A DNA stretch of 64,000 bases from UBA3700 sp963592135 (GCA_963592135.1 CAVAVP010000015.1:3636-67635); one strand, 5' to 3'; shown: positions 43,220 through 52,271, numbered from the stretch's first letter. Translations and numbers: made by a program. Notes: generated by a model from the letters alone, not told the origin.

Positions 43220-44368
43220 ATGGTAAACGTTGCGGTTATAGGCGTTGGAAGAATGGGTTCTAAACATGCAAAAAATTTATCTAAGTGGGTTAAAAATGCA
43301 CACCTTGTTTCAATATGTGATTTAAATCCACAACTTCTAAATAAGTTTTCAAAAGAATTACATATAAAAGGTTATCAAGACTATAAGGAAATGATAGAAA
43401 AAGAAAATTTAGACGCAGTTGTTATTGCAACACCTCATTATTCTCATGTAAAAATTGCAAAAGATTGTATAAATAAAGGTTTAAATGTTTTGTGTGAAAA
43501 ACCTATATCAGTTACAACTAAAGAAGCAAAAGAAATTATAGATTTATATAATGAAAATCAAAACTTGATTTGTGCTATGATGTATAACCAAAGAACAAAT
43601 CAAATGTATAAAAAAGCAAAAGAATTAATAGAAAGTGGAAGTATAGGTAAAATTCAAAGAGTTAATTTTATTATTACTGATTGGTATAGAGCTCAATTTT
43701 ATTACAATATGGGAGGCTGGAGAGCTTCTTGGAGTGGAGAGGGCGGGGGTACCCTTATAAATCAATGTGTTCATCAAATAGATTTAATACAATGGCTTTG
43801 CGGTATGCCAAAAAAGATATACGCACATTCAAAAACTGTAGGAAGAAGAATTACAACAGAAAATGATGTTACGGCAATAATGAAGTTTGATGATTTTGAC
43901 TGTGTATTTACGGCTTCTACTCATGAAATTCCTGGAACGAATAGATTAGAAATTGCAGGAGATAAAGGAAAGATTGTTATTAATAGTCTTACTATGAACT
44001 ACACTTTAAATAAAATGAGTGAAAGTGAAGTTAATAAAAGGGCTAAAAGAGATTATGGAAATAAATCAGATAAAAAGGGAAAGAAACATTACACTTGGTA
44101 TGGTTTAAAGAATGTAATAAAGGATGGATTTAGAGGCCAACAATGCAATATTTTAGACAACTTTATTGAGGCTGTTGAAACTAAAAATAAAGATATGCTT
44201 GTAGCAAAATTAGATGATGGCTTAAATGCTTTAACTATTATAAATGCACTTAATTTAGCTTCATGGGAAGAAACGGAAATTGATATTCCTTTTGATGAGG
44301 ATAAATATAATGAACTCTTAAGGATAAGAGTTGATGCCGAAAAAGTTACAATGGAAGATGAAGAGTAA
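43220..44368 (+). CDS. Gfo/Idh/MocA oxidoreductase (paralogue A)
   Basis: The length is 382 aa. The Rossmann loop GVGRMGSKHAKNLSK (about 7-21), the E-K-P motif in VLCEKPISV (about 93) and NQCVHQIDLIQW with the active-site His and Asp identify the family. It is clearly similar to the gene at 45677: both have WYR-x-Q-x-YY-x-x-GGWR, a W-x-GEGGG segment and GTNRLEI-x-GD. The pair is a tandem duplication that has diverged. An oxidation of a sugar hydroxyl to a ketone, or its reversal, is likely. The 3' end is close to the TIM-barrel gene (10-base gap). Confidence 0.88.
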   Translation: MVNVAVIGVGRMGSKHAKNLSKWVKNAHLVSICDLNPQLLNKFSKELHIKGYQDYKEMIEKENLDAVVIATPHYSHVKIAKDCINKGLNVLCEKPISVTTKEAKEIIDLYNENQNLICAMMYNQRTNQMYKKAKELIESGSIGKIQRVNFIITDWYRAQFYYNMGGWRASWSGEGGGTLINQCVHQIDLIQWLCGMPKKIYAHSKTVGRRITTENDVTAIMKFDDFDCVFTASTHEIPGTNRLEIAGDKGKIVINSLTMNYTLNKMSESEVNKRAKRDYGNKSDKKGKKHYTWYGLKNVIKDGFRGQQCNILDNFIEAVETKNKDMLVAKLDDGLNALTIINALNLASWEETEIDIPFDEDKYNELLRIRVDAEKVTMEDEE

Positions 44369-44378
44369 GGAGATATAT

Positions 44379-45329
44379 ATGTCTAACGTTAAAATTTCAG
44401 GATTTTATGATGAAGCAAATCCAAACATTGAGGAACAATGTAAGTTAGTTGTTTCATTTAATGAAAAATATCTTTGTCCAAGAAGAATAAAAAAAGATAA
44501 AGAAATTACTGATTATACAAAAGAAGAATTTGAACAAGAAGTAAAACCAATTTTAGATAAATATGGTGTTAAGTTTTCATCTATTGGTTCAAAAATTGGA
44601 AAGATGAATCTTTATGATAATGAATCTTTTGAAATCCAAAAAAATAAATTAAAAGAGCTTGTAAAAATAGCTCAAATTATGGATTGCAAATACATAAGAA
44701 TATTCTCGTTTTTTGTTGATTCAAAAGGAAATTATGATGAATATTTCCCTGAGGTTGTTAGAAAATTAAATGGCTTTTTAGAAATAGTAAAGGGAACTGA
44801 TATTGTTCTTTTACATGAAAATGAAAAGAAGATATTTGGAGATATTCCAGATAGAGTTAAAAAATTGTATAATGAGTTAAATGATCCTCAATTTAAACTT
44901 GTATTTGACGCTTCAAATTATATTCAATGTGATGTAGATGCAAAAATGGCCTATGAGGAACTAAAGGATATTACAGAATATTATCATATTAAAGATTGCT
45001 CTAAAGAAAAAGTTGAAGTTCCAATAGGAATGGGTGAGGGTGATTATGAACATATGATTTATGACTTAATTGTAAATAGAAATTATGATGGATTTTTAAC
45101 ACTTGAGCCTCATACTGGGAAATATGCAATAGGAAGAAATTATACAAAGATTTTATTCCCAATTACAAATTTAATTCCCATAACTAAAAATTGGAAGAAA
45201 GTTTTTGATAAAATAGACGAAAAGATGGGGATTAAAAAGAGTGAAAAAGTTTCAACTGCACAAATATTTAAATGGCAATATGATGGCCTAAAAAAGATGA
45301 TAGAAAATGCGGAGCAAAAGGAGAATTAA
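44379..45329 (+). CDS. Sugar phosphate isomerase/epimerase-type TIM barrel
   Basis: This 316-aa protein is of the AP-endonuclease 2/xylose-isomerase-like barrel. The metal ligands are apparent as LLHENEKKIFGD (His, Glu), LVFDASNYIQC (Asp), YYHIKDC (His, Asp) and FLTLEPH (Glu). I chose the ATG at 44379 after AAGGAGA; the longer frame overlaps the previous gene. Such barrels are the lyase or isomerase partners of Gfo/Idh/MocA enzymes in 3-keto-glycoside and levoglucosan breakdown. Here it lies between two of them and directly before a cupin. Epimerase, isomerase or beta-elimination of a keto-sugar are all possible. Confidence 0.85.
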   Translation: MSNVKISGFYDEANPNIEEQCKLVVSFNEKYLCPRRIKKDKEITDYTKEEFEQEVKPILDKYGVKFSSIGSKIGKMNLYDNESFEIQKNKLKELVKIAQIMDCKYIRIFSFFVDSKGNYDEYFPEVVRKLNGFLEIVKGTDIVLLHENEKKIFGDIPDRVKKLYNELNDPQFKLVFDASNYIQCDVDAKMAYEELKDITEYYHIKDCSKEKVEVPIGMGEGDYEHMIYDLIVNRNYDGFLTLEPHTGKYAIGRNYTKILFPITNLIPITKNWKKVFDKIDEKMGIKKSEKVSTAQIFKWQYDGLKKMIENAEQKEN

Positions 45330-45331
45330 TT

Positions 45332-45655
45332 ATGAAAAATATCGATAAAAAGAAAGTTTTAGTACTAAAGGATGAAGTAAAATATTGTGATGGACAAGTT
45401 GTAAGTAAAACATTAGAACAAAACAATCATCATTCTGTTACTCTATTTTCTTTGGATAAAGGTGAAGAAATTTCATCACATAGAGCAGGCGGCGATGCCT
45501 TTGTGTATGTTCTTGATGGAAAATGTGAAATAACTATTGATGAAGATAAGTTTGTACTAACTGAGGGAAACAGTATAGTAATGCCTAAAGATCATCCACA
45601 CGCATTACTTGCGCTTGAAAAATTTAAAATGTTACTTGTTGTTTGTTTTGATTAA
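45332..45655 (+). CDS. Single-domain cupin
   Basis: This 107-aa protein has a cupin barrel with motif 1 as ISSHRAGGDAFVYVLDG (about 49-65, His-rich start) and motif 2 near MPKDHPHALLA (about 90-100). Metal-binding His residues are visible in both. It lies 2 bases after the TIM-barrel gene and 21 bases before the third oxidoreductase gene. It may be a small subunit, an isomerase or a lyase for keto-sugars (KdgF-like activity is known for small cupins in uronate pathways). The function is inferred. Confidence 0.8.
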   Translation: MKNIDKKKVLVLKDEVKYCDGQVVSKTLEQNNHHSVTLFSLDKGEEISSHRAGGDAFVYVLDGKCEITIDEDKFVLTEGNSIVMPKDHPHALLALEKFKMLLVVCFD

Positions 45656-45676
45656 TAAAAAAGGAGAAAAAAAATT

Positions 45677-46849
45677 ATGAATAAAGTTAGATATGGTATT
45701 GTGGGCATAGGAAAACAAGGATCAAAATACGCTGAATTTATATATAAAGGTTTAGATAAAAATGGTGTACTTGCGGCAGTTTGTGATATAAGCAAAGAAA
45801 GAAGAGACTGGGCAGAGCAAAATTTAAGAGGTGTTAAAATTTTTGAAGATTATAATGAAATGTTCAAAAGTGGACTTATTGATGCAGTTCTTGTTGAAAC
45901 ACCACATTACCAACACCCCGTAATTCTAAAAGATGCATTAGATGCAAATTTACATGTTATGTCGGATAAGCCAGCGGGTGTTTATACAAAAGCTGTCAGA
46001 GAAGCAGCAGAGTACGCAAAAACAAAACCTGAATTAAAATGTGCTCTTTTATTAAATCAAAGAACAAATAAAGTATATAAAGAAGCAAAGAAAATTATTG
46101 ATTCTGGAGAACTTGGCGAATTAAAGAGAATAGTTTGGATTATTACAAACTGGTATAGACCACAAGCATACTATGACCAAGGTGGCTGGAGAGGTACTTG
46201 GAATGGCGAAGGTGGTGGAGTTTTAATTAACCAAGATCCACACCAACTAGATTTATTCACATGGCTTGCTGGTCAAAAGATGACAAAAGTTTGGGCTACG
46301 GCAAAAACTGTTGGTAGAAAAATTAATGTAGAAAATGATGTTACTGCATGCTGCGAATTTGAAAATGGTGCCACTGGTGTGTTTATTACATCAACTCATG
46401 ATGCACCAGGGACAAATAGATTGGAAATTACAGGAGATGGCGGAAAGATTGTTATTTATGGTAAAAACGACTTATCTATGAAGTTAGAGTTTACTAAAAA
46501 CGATATGTTAGAACCAGAATTTTCAAAAGTTAATAAAGTATTTATGGGCAAACCAAAAACTACAACTAAGAAAATTAAATACTCTCCATGTGAAGTTTTA
46601 AGAATGTTAATTAAAAATTATGGATTCCAACATCCAGATGTTATAAGAAATTTTTCAAATGTAATTTTAGGAAATGAAAAAGAATTAATCGGAAGATATG
46701 AAGAAGGCTTAAATGGTTTAACATTCTCAAATGCAATTCATTTATCTTCATGGACTGGTAAGGAAATTACACTTCCAATGGAAGAGGATTTATTTATAGA
46801 AGAACTTGAAAAGAGAAAACAAGAAGAAAACGCTAAATCTGACAAATAA
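45677..46849 (+). CDS. Gfo/Idh/MocA oxidoreductase (paralogue B)
   Basis: The length is 390 aa. The Rossmann loop is GIGKQGSKYAEFIYK (about 9-23). The catalytic motif is D-K-P in VMSDKPAGV instead of E-K-P, with the Lys kept. NQDPHQLDLFTW carries the His and Asp. The GTNRLEITGDGGKIVI segment and others match paralogue A at 43220 closely. The two probably catalyse related or opposite redox steps on the same glycoside. AAGGAG precedes the ATG. Confidence 0.88.
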   Translation: MNKVRYGIVGIGKQGSKYAEFIYKGLDKNGVLAAVCDISKERRDWAEQNLRGVKIFEDYNEMFKSGLIDAVLVETPHYQHPVILKDALDANLHVMSDKPAGVYTKAVREAAEYAKTKPELKCALLLNQRTNKVYKEAKKIIDSGELGELKRIVWIITNWYRPQAYYDQGGWRGTWNGEGGGVLINQDPHQLDLFTWLAGQKMTKVWATAKTVGRKINVENDVTACCEFENGATGVFITSTHDAPGTNRLEITGDGGKIVIYGKNDLSMKLEFTKNDMLEPEFSKVNKVFMGKPKTTTKKIKYSPCEVLRMLIKNYGFQHPDVIRNFSNVILGNEKELIGRYEEGLNGLTFSNAIHLSSWTGKEITLPMEEDLFIEELEKRKQEENAKSDK

Positions 46850-46860
46850 AAAGGTGAAAA

Positions 46861-48783
46861 ATGGCTGTTCAGTATAAAGATGGGGAAATTATTGTAAGCA
46901 ATTTATATCATGAAGCAACGTATTATGACGTAGCAAATAATTTAATTACAGCTCAATTTGATGGAAAAGGGGCTATATCTAAATATGCTGTTATGAATAA
47001 ATTTTCAGTATTTTCAGCATACTATACAATGTTTAGTGTAGATGGTGTAGCTTTTGATTGGAATGCAGAAAAAATAGTTGAGATGATTGGTAAGAAAATG
47101 GTGTCAAAATTTGGAAATAAGGATTTTGATATTGTTTTAACACAATTCCTTGATGATAACACAAATTGTATTTATTCAGAGTTTAAAGTTATTGCCAAAA
47201 AGGATATGGATTTTAGAATTACAAATAATTTTGGTATAGATTTTAGATCATATCTAGAACAATTTTTAGCTAATAGATTAAGCATTGGTAATATTTGTAA
47301 AGTAATAGGTGGACTTGTTAAAAAGACGCCAAAAGTTAAAACTCATAATAATATCTCTTACGTAAGAGGTAATGTTATGGGAGATTTTTATTTAGATATT
47401 GCAACAAACTATGAGCTCGTAGCACTAGAAGCTGAAAGAGGATTTACAAATCAATTTGAAATCGGCTCAAAGATGAAAAAGGGTGAAACTAAAGTATTTA
47501 GGTACGCTTTATCTTGTGGAACAAGAGGAGATTTTACTTATAGTGATGTTGTTGCGTGTTTGCTTGATTTTGATAATGCCTACATGAGAACTGAAAATTA
47601 TATTAATTCTCTAAAATGCCCAGAAAGTGTAAATAGTGAATTTTTAAAGACATATTATAAATCTTTATTAAATGCATCACTTTCTAATTACAAGGAACTT
47701 GGGAAATTTAAAGGCTTTTTAGCAGGTATTGTTTATCAATTCCCAGCAAGAACTTATTATAGAGATTCGTATTGGACCGTACTTAGTGTGCTTCCTGTTC
47801 AACCTCAGCTTGTAAGAAATGAAATTATTACTCTTGCAAACGGAATAAACAAAAAAGGTGAGTGTCCAAGTGCTGTAAAGTTTAACTTTAAAAATTATTG
47901 GGGCAATCACTATGATTCACCATCATTCTTCGTGATGATGATTTATGACTATGTAGTTCATACAAAAGATAAGACAATTTTAACAGAGTCCGTTGCATGT
48001 GGAACGGTGCTTGAGAGCGCAAAATTAGTTATAGATAGACTATATCAAGAAGTAGAAGAATCGACAGGACTTTTGCTAAAGGGTGGAGAATATAATAGAA
48101 GAGATTGGTGTGATAATGTTTTTAGATCAGTATATTGCACATATGATGAAGTACTATACGCTAGAGCTTTATATTGCTTAGGAGATATTTATTCTTTATT
48201 TGATCAAGATTTATCTAATAAATATTTAGCAATGTCTCAAAAGGTGAAAGATAGTATAAATAAATATCTTTGGAATGAAGAAAAAGGTTGGTATGTAAAC
48301 TATAAGTCTAAAGATTTTACAGAAGATAATTTGTCTATAGACACGGTAGTGGCTGCATTGTATGGAATAGCTGATGATAATAGAGCAAAAAGAATGCTAT
48401 CTAATATGGAAAAATATCTAGAGTCTAAAAATAACAAAGAGCAAATTGCTGGTGATTTTGGAACTTTAAGTGTTTATCCATTCTATAAGAATAATAGAGA
48501 TATTGTACAAAAGTCATCGCTTCCATATTACTATCATAATGGAGGGGACTGGCCATATCTATCTTGCATTTACGCATATGCAAAATTGATGTATAATATG
48601 GATTATATGTATCCACTGACAAGATGGTATGAATATAATATTGAAAAGGGGAATTATACTCCAATTGAATTCTTTAATCCATTGCAAAAGGATGGTTCGC
48701 TTTTACAAGCATGGTCGTCAACTGGAGCTTTTGTGTTAAGTTATCCAAAGGGAGATTTCTTTAAGAAAAAGATTGAAAAATAA
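46861..48783 (+). CDS. Six-hairpin-type glycoside hydrolase (family uncertain)
   Basis: The length is 640 aa, with no signal peptide, so it is cytoplasmic. The N-terminal 230 residues look beta-rich. The remainder has the helical repeat pattern of an (alpha/alpha)6 barrel, with YRDSYWTVLSVLP (about 298-310), YNRRDWCDNVFRS and the WPYLSCIYAYAKLMYN and WSSTGAFVLSYP end segments. These patterns are usual in GH63/78/125-like enzymes. Asp 300 or Asp 418 could be catalytic. The substrate is probably the uronate-bearing or rhamnose-like glycoside imported by the transporter gene that follows. I cannot assign a CAZy family. Confidence 0.65.
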   Translation: MAVQYKDGEIIVSNLYHEATYYDVANNLITAQFDGKGAISKYAVMNKFSVFSAYYTMFSVDGVAFDWNAEKIVEMIGKKMVSKFGNKDFDIVLTQFLDDNTNCIYSEFKVIAKKDMDFRITNNFGIDFRSYLEQFLANRLSIGNICKVIGGLVKKTPKVKTHNNISYVRGNVMGDFYLDIATNYELVALEAERGFTNQFEIGSKMKKGETKVFRYALSCGTRGDFTYSDVVACLLDFDNAYMRTENYINSLKCPESVNSEFLKTYYKSLLNASLSNYKELGKFKGFLAGIVYQFPARTYYRDSYWTVLSVLPVQPQLVRNEIITLANGINKKGECPSAVKFNFKNYWGNHYDSPSFFVMMIYDYVVHTKDKTILTESVACGTVLESAKLVIDRLYQEVEESTGLLLKGGEYNRRDWCDNVFRSVYCTYDEVLYARALYCLGDIYSLFDQDLSNKYLAMSQKVKDSINKYLWNEEKGWYVNYKSKDFTEDNLSIDTVVAALYGIADDNRAKRMLSNMEKYLESKNNKEQIAGDFGTLSVYPFYKNNRDIVQKSSLPYYYHNGGDWPYLSCIYAYAKLMYNMDYMYPLTRWYEYNIEKGNYTPIEFFNPLQKDGSLLQAWSSTGAFVLSYPKGDFFKKKIEK

Positions 48784-48799
48784 TTGGGAGGGGTTAATT

Positions 48800-50470
48800 G
48801 TGAGTGAAACAACATCAACAGAAGAAGTTGTCTTAGAAAACGATGGTTCTGCATGTTTGTCTGAGGATCAAAAAAGAGTAATGAGCAAAAAGTATTTATC
48901 CGGAAAGGATTATACTTTATTCTCGTTAGCTAGATTTGCATCTTCTGCGGTTACAGGCTTGGTTCAAGGTTATTTGCTATACTTTTACACTTCATGTATA
49001 GGTATTTCAGCAAGTGCAGTAGGTGTAATGTTTTTAGTATCAAAAATATTTGATGGTTTAAATGATCCTATAATGGGTGTTATTGTAGATAAAACTAGAA
49101 CTAAAATGGGGAAAATGAGGCCTTATTTATTGGCGGGCGCAATTCCATGGGGAATTATAACTATTCTTATGTTCTTACCTCAGATATATGCTGGCATGAA
49201 TATGTCGGGTAAAATTGCTTATATGTACGTTACATATTTGCTTTATGGTATTATGGGAACAATTATAGGTGTACCTCTTGATGGTATTCCGGCTGTAGCG
49301 TCTCCAAATACTGATGAGAGAGCAAAAATAATTTCTATAAGCCGTGTTTTAGGAAGTATTGGTGAACAATCAGCTTTAGTTTTACTTACATTTTTCTTGC
49401 TACTTACACATGATGATTATACAAGTTCATATATGTGGATGGGGATTATTATAGGTGTGCTTGGGCCTCTATTTATGGTTCTTGGATGTTTATCTATAAA
49501 AGAAAGATTAGAGCCAACAAAGCAAACACCAAGTATGCTTGAAGGTTTTAAATATTTATTTAAGAATAAGCAATTTTTCCTATTAATTTTGTCTAATTTG
49601 CTTACATTCTTTAGAAACTTAGTATCAGCAATGATAGTTTATGTAGTTTCTTATGTAATTGCTAAAGGCTCTCTTCAAATAGTATTTTCACTCCCAGGTG
49701 CCATCGCCTCTATGATAGGTATGATGATAGCCCCTAAACTTAGAAAATTAATGGATTCCAAGAAATTGTTTATACTTGCAACAATTTGGCATTCTGCAGT
49801 ATTAGCTTTAATATTCTTTATTTGCTTAATTGTAGGTGTAGATAAGCTTCCTACAACATGGGGATGGATTATGCTTGCAGGATTAATGTTCTTTGCAATG
49901 ATTCCAGTTGGTATATTAAACGTAATACCACACTTAATGGCAACAGATACTCTAGATTATTGGGAAGATAAAACAGGTGAAAGATGCGAGGGTATTACAT
50001 TCTCGCTAATGAGCTTAAGAAGTAAGATATCTTCTGGATTTAAAGATTATGTTTTAGCATGGTTATTATCGTTCTTCTTATTTGCTCAACCAATGAGTTA
50101 TATAACAAGTCATAAGCCTGTTCAAACTGAGTTTACAAAAGTTGGATTAATTATGATTTATACAATAATTCCAGCAGTTACAAATTTGGTTTCTATAATT
50201 CCAATGTTATTCTATAAACTAAGCGGAAAGAAAATGGCAGAAATTCAATCAAGACTTGCTGTAACTCGTGCCGAATCAGCTTTAAGATTAGAAAAGGCAA
50301 ATAGCGGCGAGACAGTTCAAGATATAAACATGGTAGAAGATGTTAAACAAGAGCCTATTCAAGAGACTGTATTAGAAACTTCTAAAGAGGAGCCTTCTAT
50401 AGACGTTGTTAATAATGTTAAAAAAGATACATTATTAGATGTAAATAAAGAACAAAAGGAGGAAATATAA
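48800..50470 (+). CDS. GPH-family (MFS) sugar:cation symporter
   Basis: This 556-aa, twelve-helix transporter of the glycoside-pentoside-hexuronide group has the diagnostic SKIFDGLNDPIMGVIVDKTR, then MGKMRPYLLAG. I chose the GTG at 48800 after GGGAGGGG; the longer frame overlaps the previous gene. It should import the glucuronide or glycoside with sodium or protons. Beyond the last helix a cytoplasmic tail of about 85 residues is charged and repetitive (PIQETVLETSKEEP), which is unusual; such tails in GPH transporters may hold a regulatory domain, but no IIA domain is visible. Confidence 0.9.
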   Translation: MSETTSTEEVVLENDGSACLSEDQKRVMSKKYLSGKDYTLFSLARFASSAVTGLVQGYLLYFYTSCIGISASAVGVMFLVSKIFDGLNDPIMGVIVDKTRTKMGKMRPYLLAGAIPWGIITILMFLPQIYAGMNMSGKIAYMYVTYLLYGIMGTIIGVPLDGIPAVASPNTDERAKIISISRVLGSIGEQSALVLLTFFLLLTHDDYTSSYMWMGIIIGVLGPLFMVLGCLSIKERLEPTKQTPSMLEGFKYLFKNKQFFLLILSNLLTFFRNLVSAMIVYVVSYVIAKGSLQIVFSLPGAIASMIGMMIAPKLRKLMDSKKLFILATIWHSAVLALIFFICLIVGVDKLPTTWGWIMLAGLMFFAMIPVGILNVIPHLMATDTLDYWEDKTGERCEGITFSLMSLRSKISSGFKDYVLAWLLSFFLFAQPMSYITSHKPVQTEFTKVGLIMIYTIIPAVTNLVSIIPMLFYKLSGKKMAEIQSRLAVTRAESALRLEKANSGETVQDINMVEDVKQEPIQETVLETSKEEPSIDVVNNVKKDTLLDVNKEQKEEI

Positions 50471-50471
50471 C

Positions 50472-51557
50472 ATGAAAAAGAAAGTTTTATTATTAGCATC
50501 AACACTGCTTCTAATTGTTGTATTATCTTCATTTTTGTTTGCATGCTCAACAGAGACAAGACTTTCAACAAAAAGTTACAGCAAGCAAGTAGAGTATTAC
50601 GAAGATTGTGTAAAGCAAGTTCAAAAATGTGAATCAACATTAGATGAATTAAAATCTGAACTTTCAAAAACCAAGTTTAAAGCAGAGTTTGTTTTAGAAA
50701 GAAAGTATTATAGTACCGTAGATAATAACATTGAATTTTTAGGTGCGGAGGGCATAAATAATTCAAATGCTGGTTTCGACAAGAGAAAAAACGAAACTGG
50801 AAGTTGTTGGATGATGGAAAATGTAAAATATGTTCTATTATTTAATAATGGTTCATACAAGATAACAGCATCAGTTGCGGATCCGGTAAAGTATGATGAT
50901 TATGATGAAGATAAGGTAGATTATAAAAACAATTATGTGTTTGCATATATAAATGGTGAATATACACAAATAGGTGGGGATGTTGCTGTTGTACAAAAAT
51001 ATTGTATAAATATGATGTATGAATATATCTTTGGTCAGTTTACTTCAAAAGAATTTTTAGAAGCCTATGCAATATCAGCAGAGAAAGGATTTAGAATATA
51101 TACGTCTATGATGCAATATCAATTAACTAGAGCTTATGGGTATAATTCAGATGGAACAATTGACATAAGTAAAGTTTTAGATTATTCGCTAAATAAAGAT
51201 AAGTTGTTATTCTCATCGCTAACAGAAAGCGCAGATGGAAACGGGAAACTTACATATGTAGATAATGATGAAAATAAGGTTGATCCAACAAGTGAAGATG
51301 TTTCTTATTGGGACAACTATGGAGAGGATATTTCATATAATTTCTATAAGACAGCAGAGGTTGTAAACGATAGAATAACAATGACATATTCAAACTCTAA
51401 AAAGAAAATTGATTCATTTGAATATTACGGAGAAAAAGTGCTACCATATTACGCACAAAAGAGTGACTTTAAGACATATAGCATAAGACAGTGTGTGGTT
51501 GCAGAATCTACTCATTTTGTAGTAAATTTTGATTATGAAGCAAATGTAGAATTATAA
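50472..51557 (+). CDS. Secreted lipoprotein, unknown function
   Basis: The length is 361 aa. The signal peptide is KKK followed by a hydrophobic core with the lipobox LFAC (Cys at about 25), so the mature protein is lipid-anchored outside. The mature part is Tyr- and Asp-rich (YDDYDEDKVDYKN) without a recognised domain. An AAGGAGG site and a start one base after the transporter stop tie it to the operon. It is not a typical ABC solute-binding protein, and no ABC permease is encoded nearby. Glycan capture or a helper to surface enzymes is possible. Confidence 0.7.
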   Translation: MKKKVLLLASTLLLIVVLSSFLFACSTETRLSTKSYSKQVEYYEDCVKQVQKCESTLDELKSELSKTKFKAEFVLERKYYSTVDNNIEFLGAEGINNSNAGFDKRKNETGSCWMMENVKYVLLFNNGSYKITASVADPVKYDDYDEDKVDYKNNYVFAYINGEYTQIGGDVAVVQKYCINMMYEYIFGQFTSKEFLEAYAISAEKGFRIYTSMMQYQLTRAYGYNSDGTIDISKVLDYSLNKDKLLFSSLTESADGNGKLTYVDNDENKVDPTSEDVSYWDNYGEDISYNFYKTAEVVNDRITMTYSNSKKKIDSFEYYGEKVLPYYAQKSDFKTYSIRQCVVAESTHFVVNFDYEANVEL

Positions 51558-51562
51558 AAAAG

Positions 51563-51590
51563 ATGGGCAGTAAGTTGCCCATATTTTAAA
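51563..51590 (+). terminator. Hairpin after the lipoprotein gene, weak terminator
   Basis: ATGGGCA (51563-51569) pairs with TGCCCAT (51576-51582) over 7 bp. Only ATTTTAAAA follows, so some readthrough into the flavin-binding gene is likely. Confidence 0.55.
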
Positions 51591-51600
51591 AGGGGAATAT

Positions 51601-52080
51601 ATGAATATAAACGAATTTAGTAATGTTTTTGAAAAGATTGGAAAAGAATGGATGTTAGTATCAGCAAGTAAAGACGGTAAGAATAATTGCATGACAGTAT
51701 CTTGGGGTGGTCTTGGAGTTATGTGGGGTAAAAATGCAGCTTTTGTGTTTATAAGACCTCAAAGATATACTAAAGAGTTTATAGATTCTTCAGATTATTT
51801 ATCTTTATCTTTCTTTACAGAAGATTACAGAAAAATTTTATCTTTTATGGGAAGTAAATCTGGAAGAGATGTTGATAAAATTAAAGAACAAAACTTGCAT
51901 TTGCTTGATGGTGAACTTGCACCTGTATATAAAGAAGCAAGCGTTACTTTAATTTGTAAAAAAATGTATAGACAATCGCTTAAAGAGGATTGTTTTATAG
52001 ATAAAAATTGTGTAGATAAATGGTATCCAAATAAGGATTATCATGACATGTATGTTTGTGAGATTATAGACATAAAATAA
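51601..52080 (+). CDS. Flavin reductase-like FMN-binding protein
   Basis: This 159-aa protein has the split-barrel flavin fold. LVSASKDGKNNCMTVSWGGL (about 19-38) is the flavin-phosphate segment, and FVFIRPQRYTKEFID is the second family motif. CVDKWYP near the end is also usual. It would reduce flavin with NAD(P)H or act in a small redox step. It is the last plus-strand gene of the run. The hairpin before it and its ordinary function make its link to the glucuronate genes uncertain. AGGGGAA precedes the ATG. Confidence 0.85.
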   Translation: MNINEFSNVFEKIGKEWMLVSASKDGKNNCMTVSWGGLGVMWGKNAAFVFIRPQRYTKEFIDSSDYLSLSFFTEDYRKILSFMGSKSGRDVDKIKEQNLHLLDGELAPVYKEASVTLICKKMYRQSLKEDCFIDKNCVDKWYPNKDYHDMYVCEIIDIK

Positions 52081-52082
52081 TT

Positions 52083-52271
52083 TTTAAGTATACGCTTTTA
52101 CTTGTAATTGTTTATGTTGCTTTTATAAGTTTAGGTCTTCCTGATTCTATTTAATGGTCCGCTTGTCCTATTATACACATAGAGCTTGGTGTTTCTGTCT
52201 CCGCTATAGGAATAGTTACAATGGTAATCTTAGGCGTAATCATCATATCAAGTTTTTTTCTAACAAGTTAA
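52083..52271 (+). pseudogene. Remnant of an MFS transporter gene
   Basis: The frame through 52098 reads LLVIVYVAFISLGLPDSI, a stop (TAA, 52152-52154), then WSACPIIHIELGVSVSAIGI and VTMVILGVIIISSFFLTS to a second stop at 52269. The pattern GLPDS...G.SAWP.....LGV is the first-helix signature of a known MFS group. The start codon, the second stop and the missing remainder show that it is a decayed fragment of about one helix pair. Confidence 0.65.
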
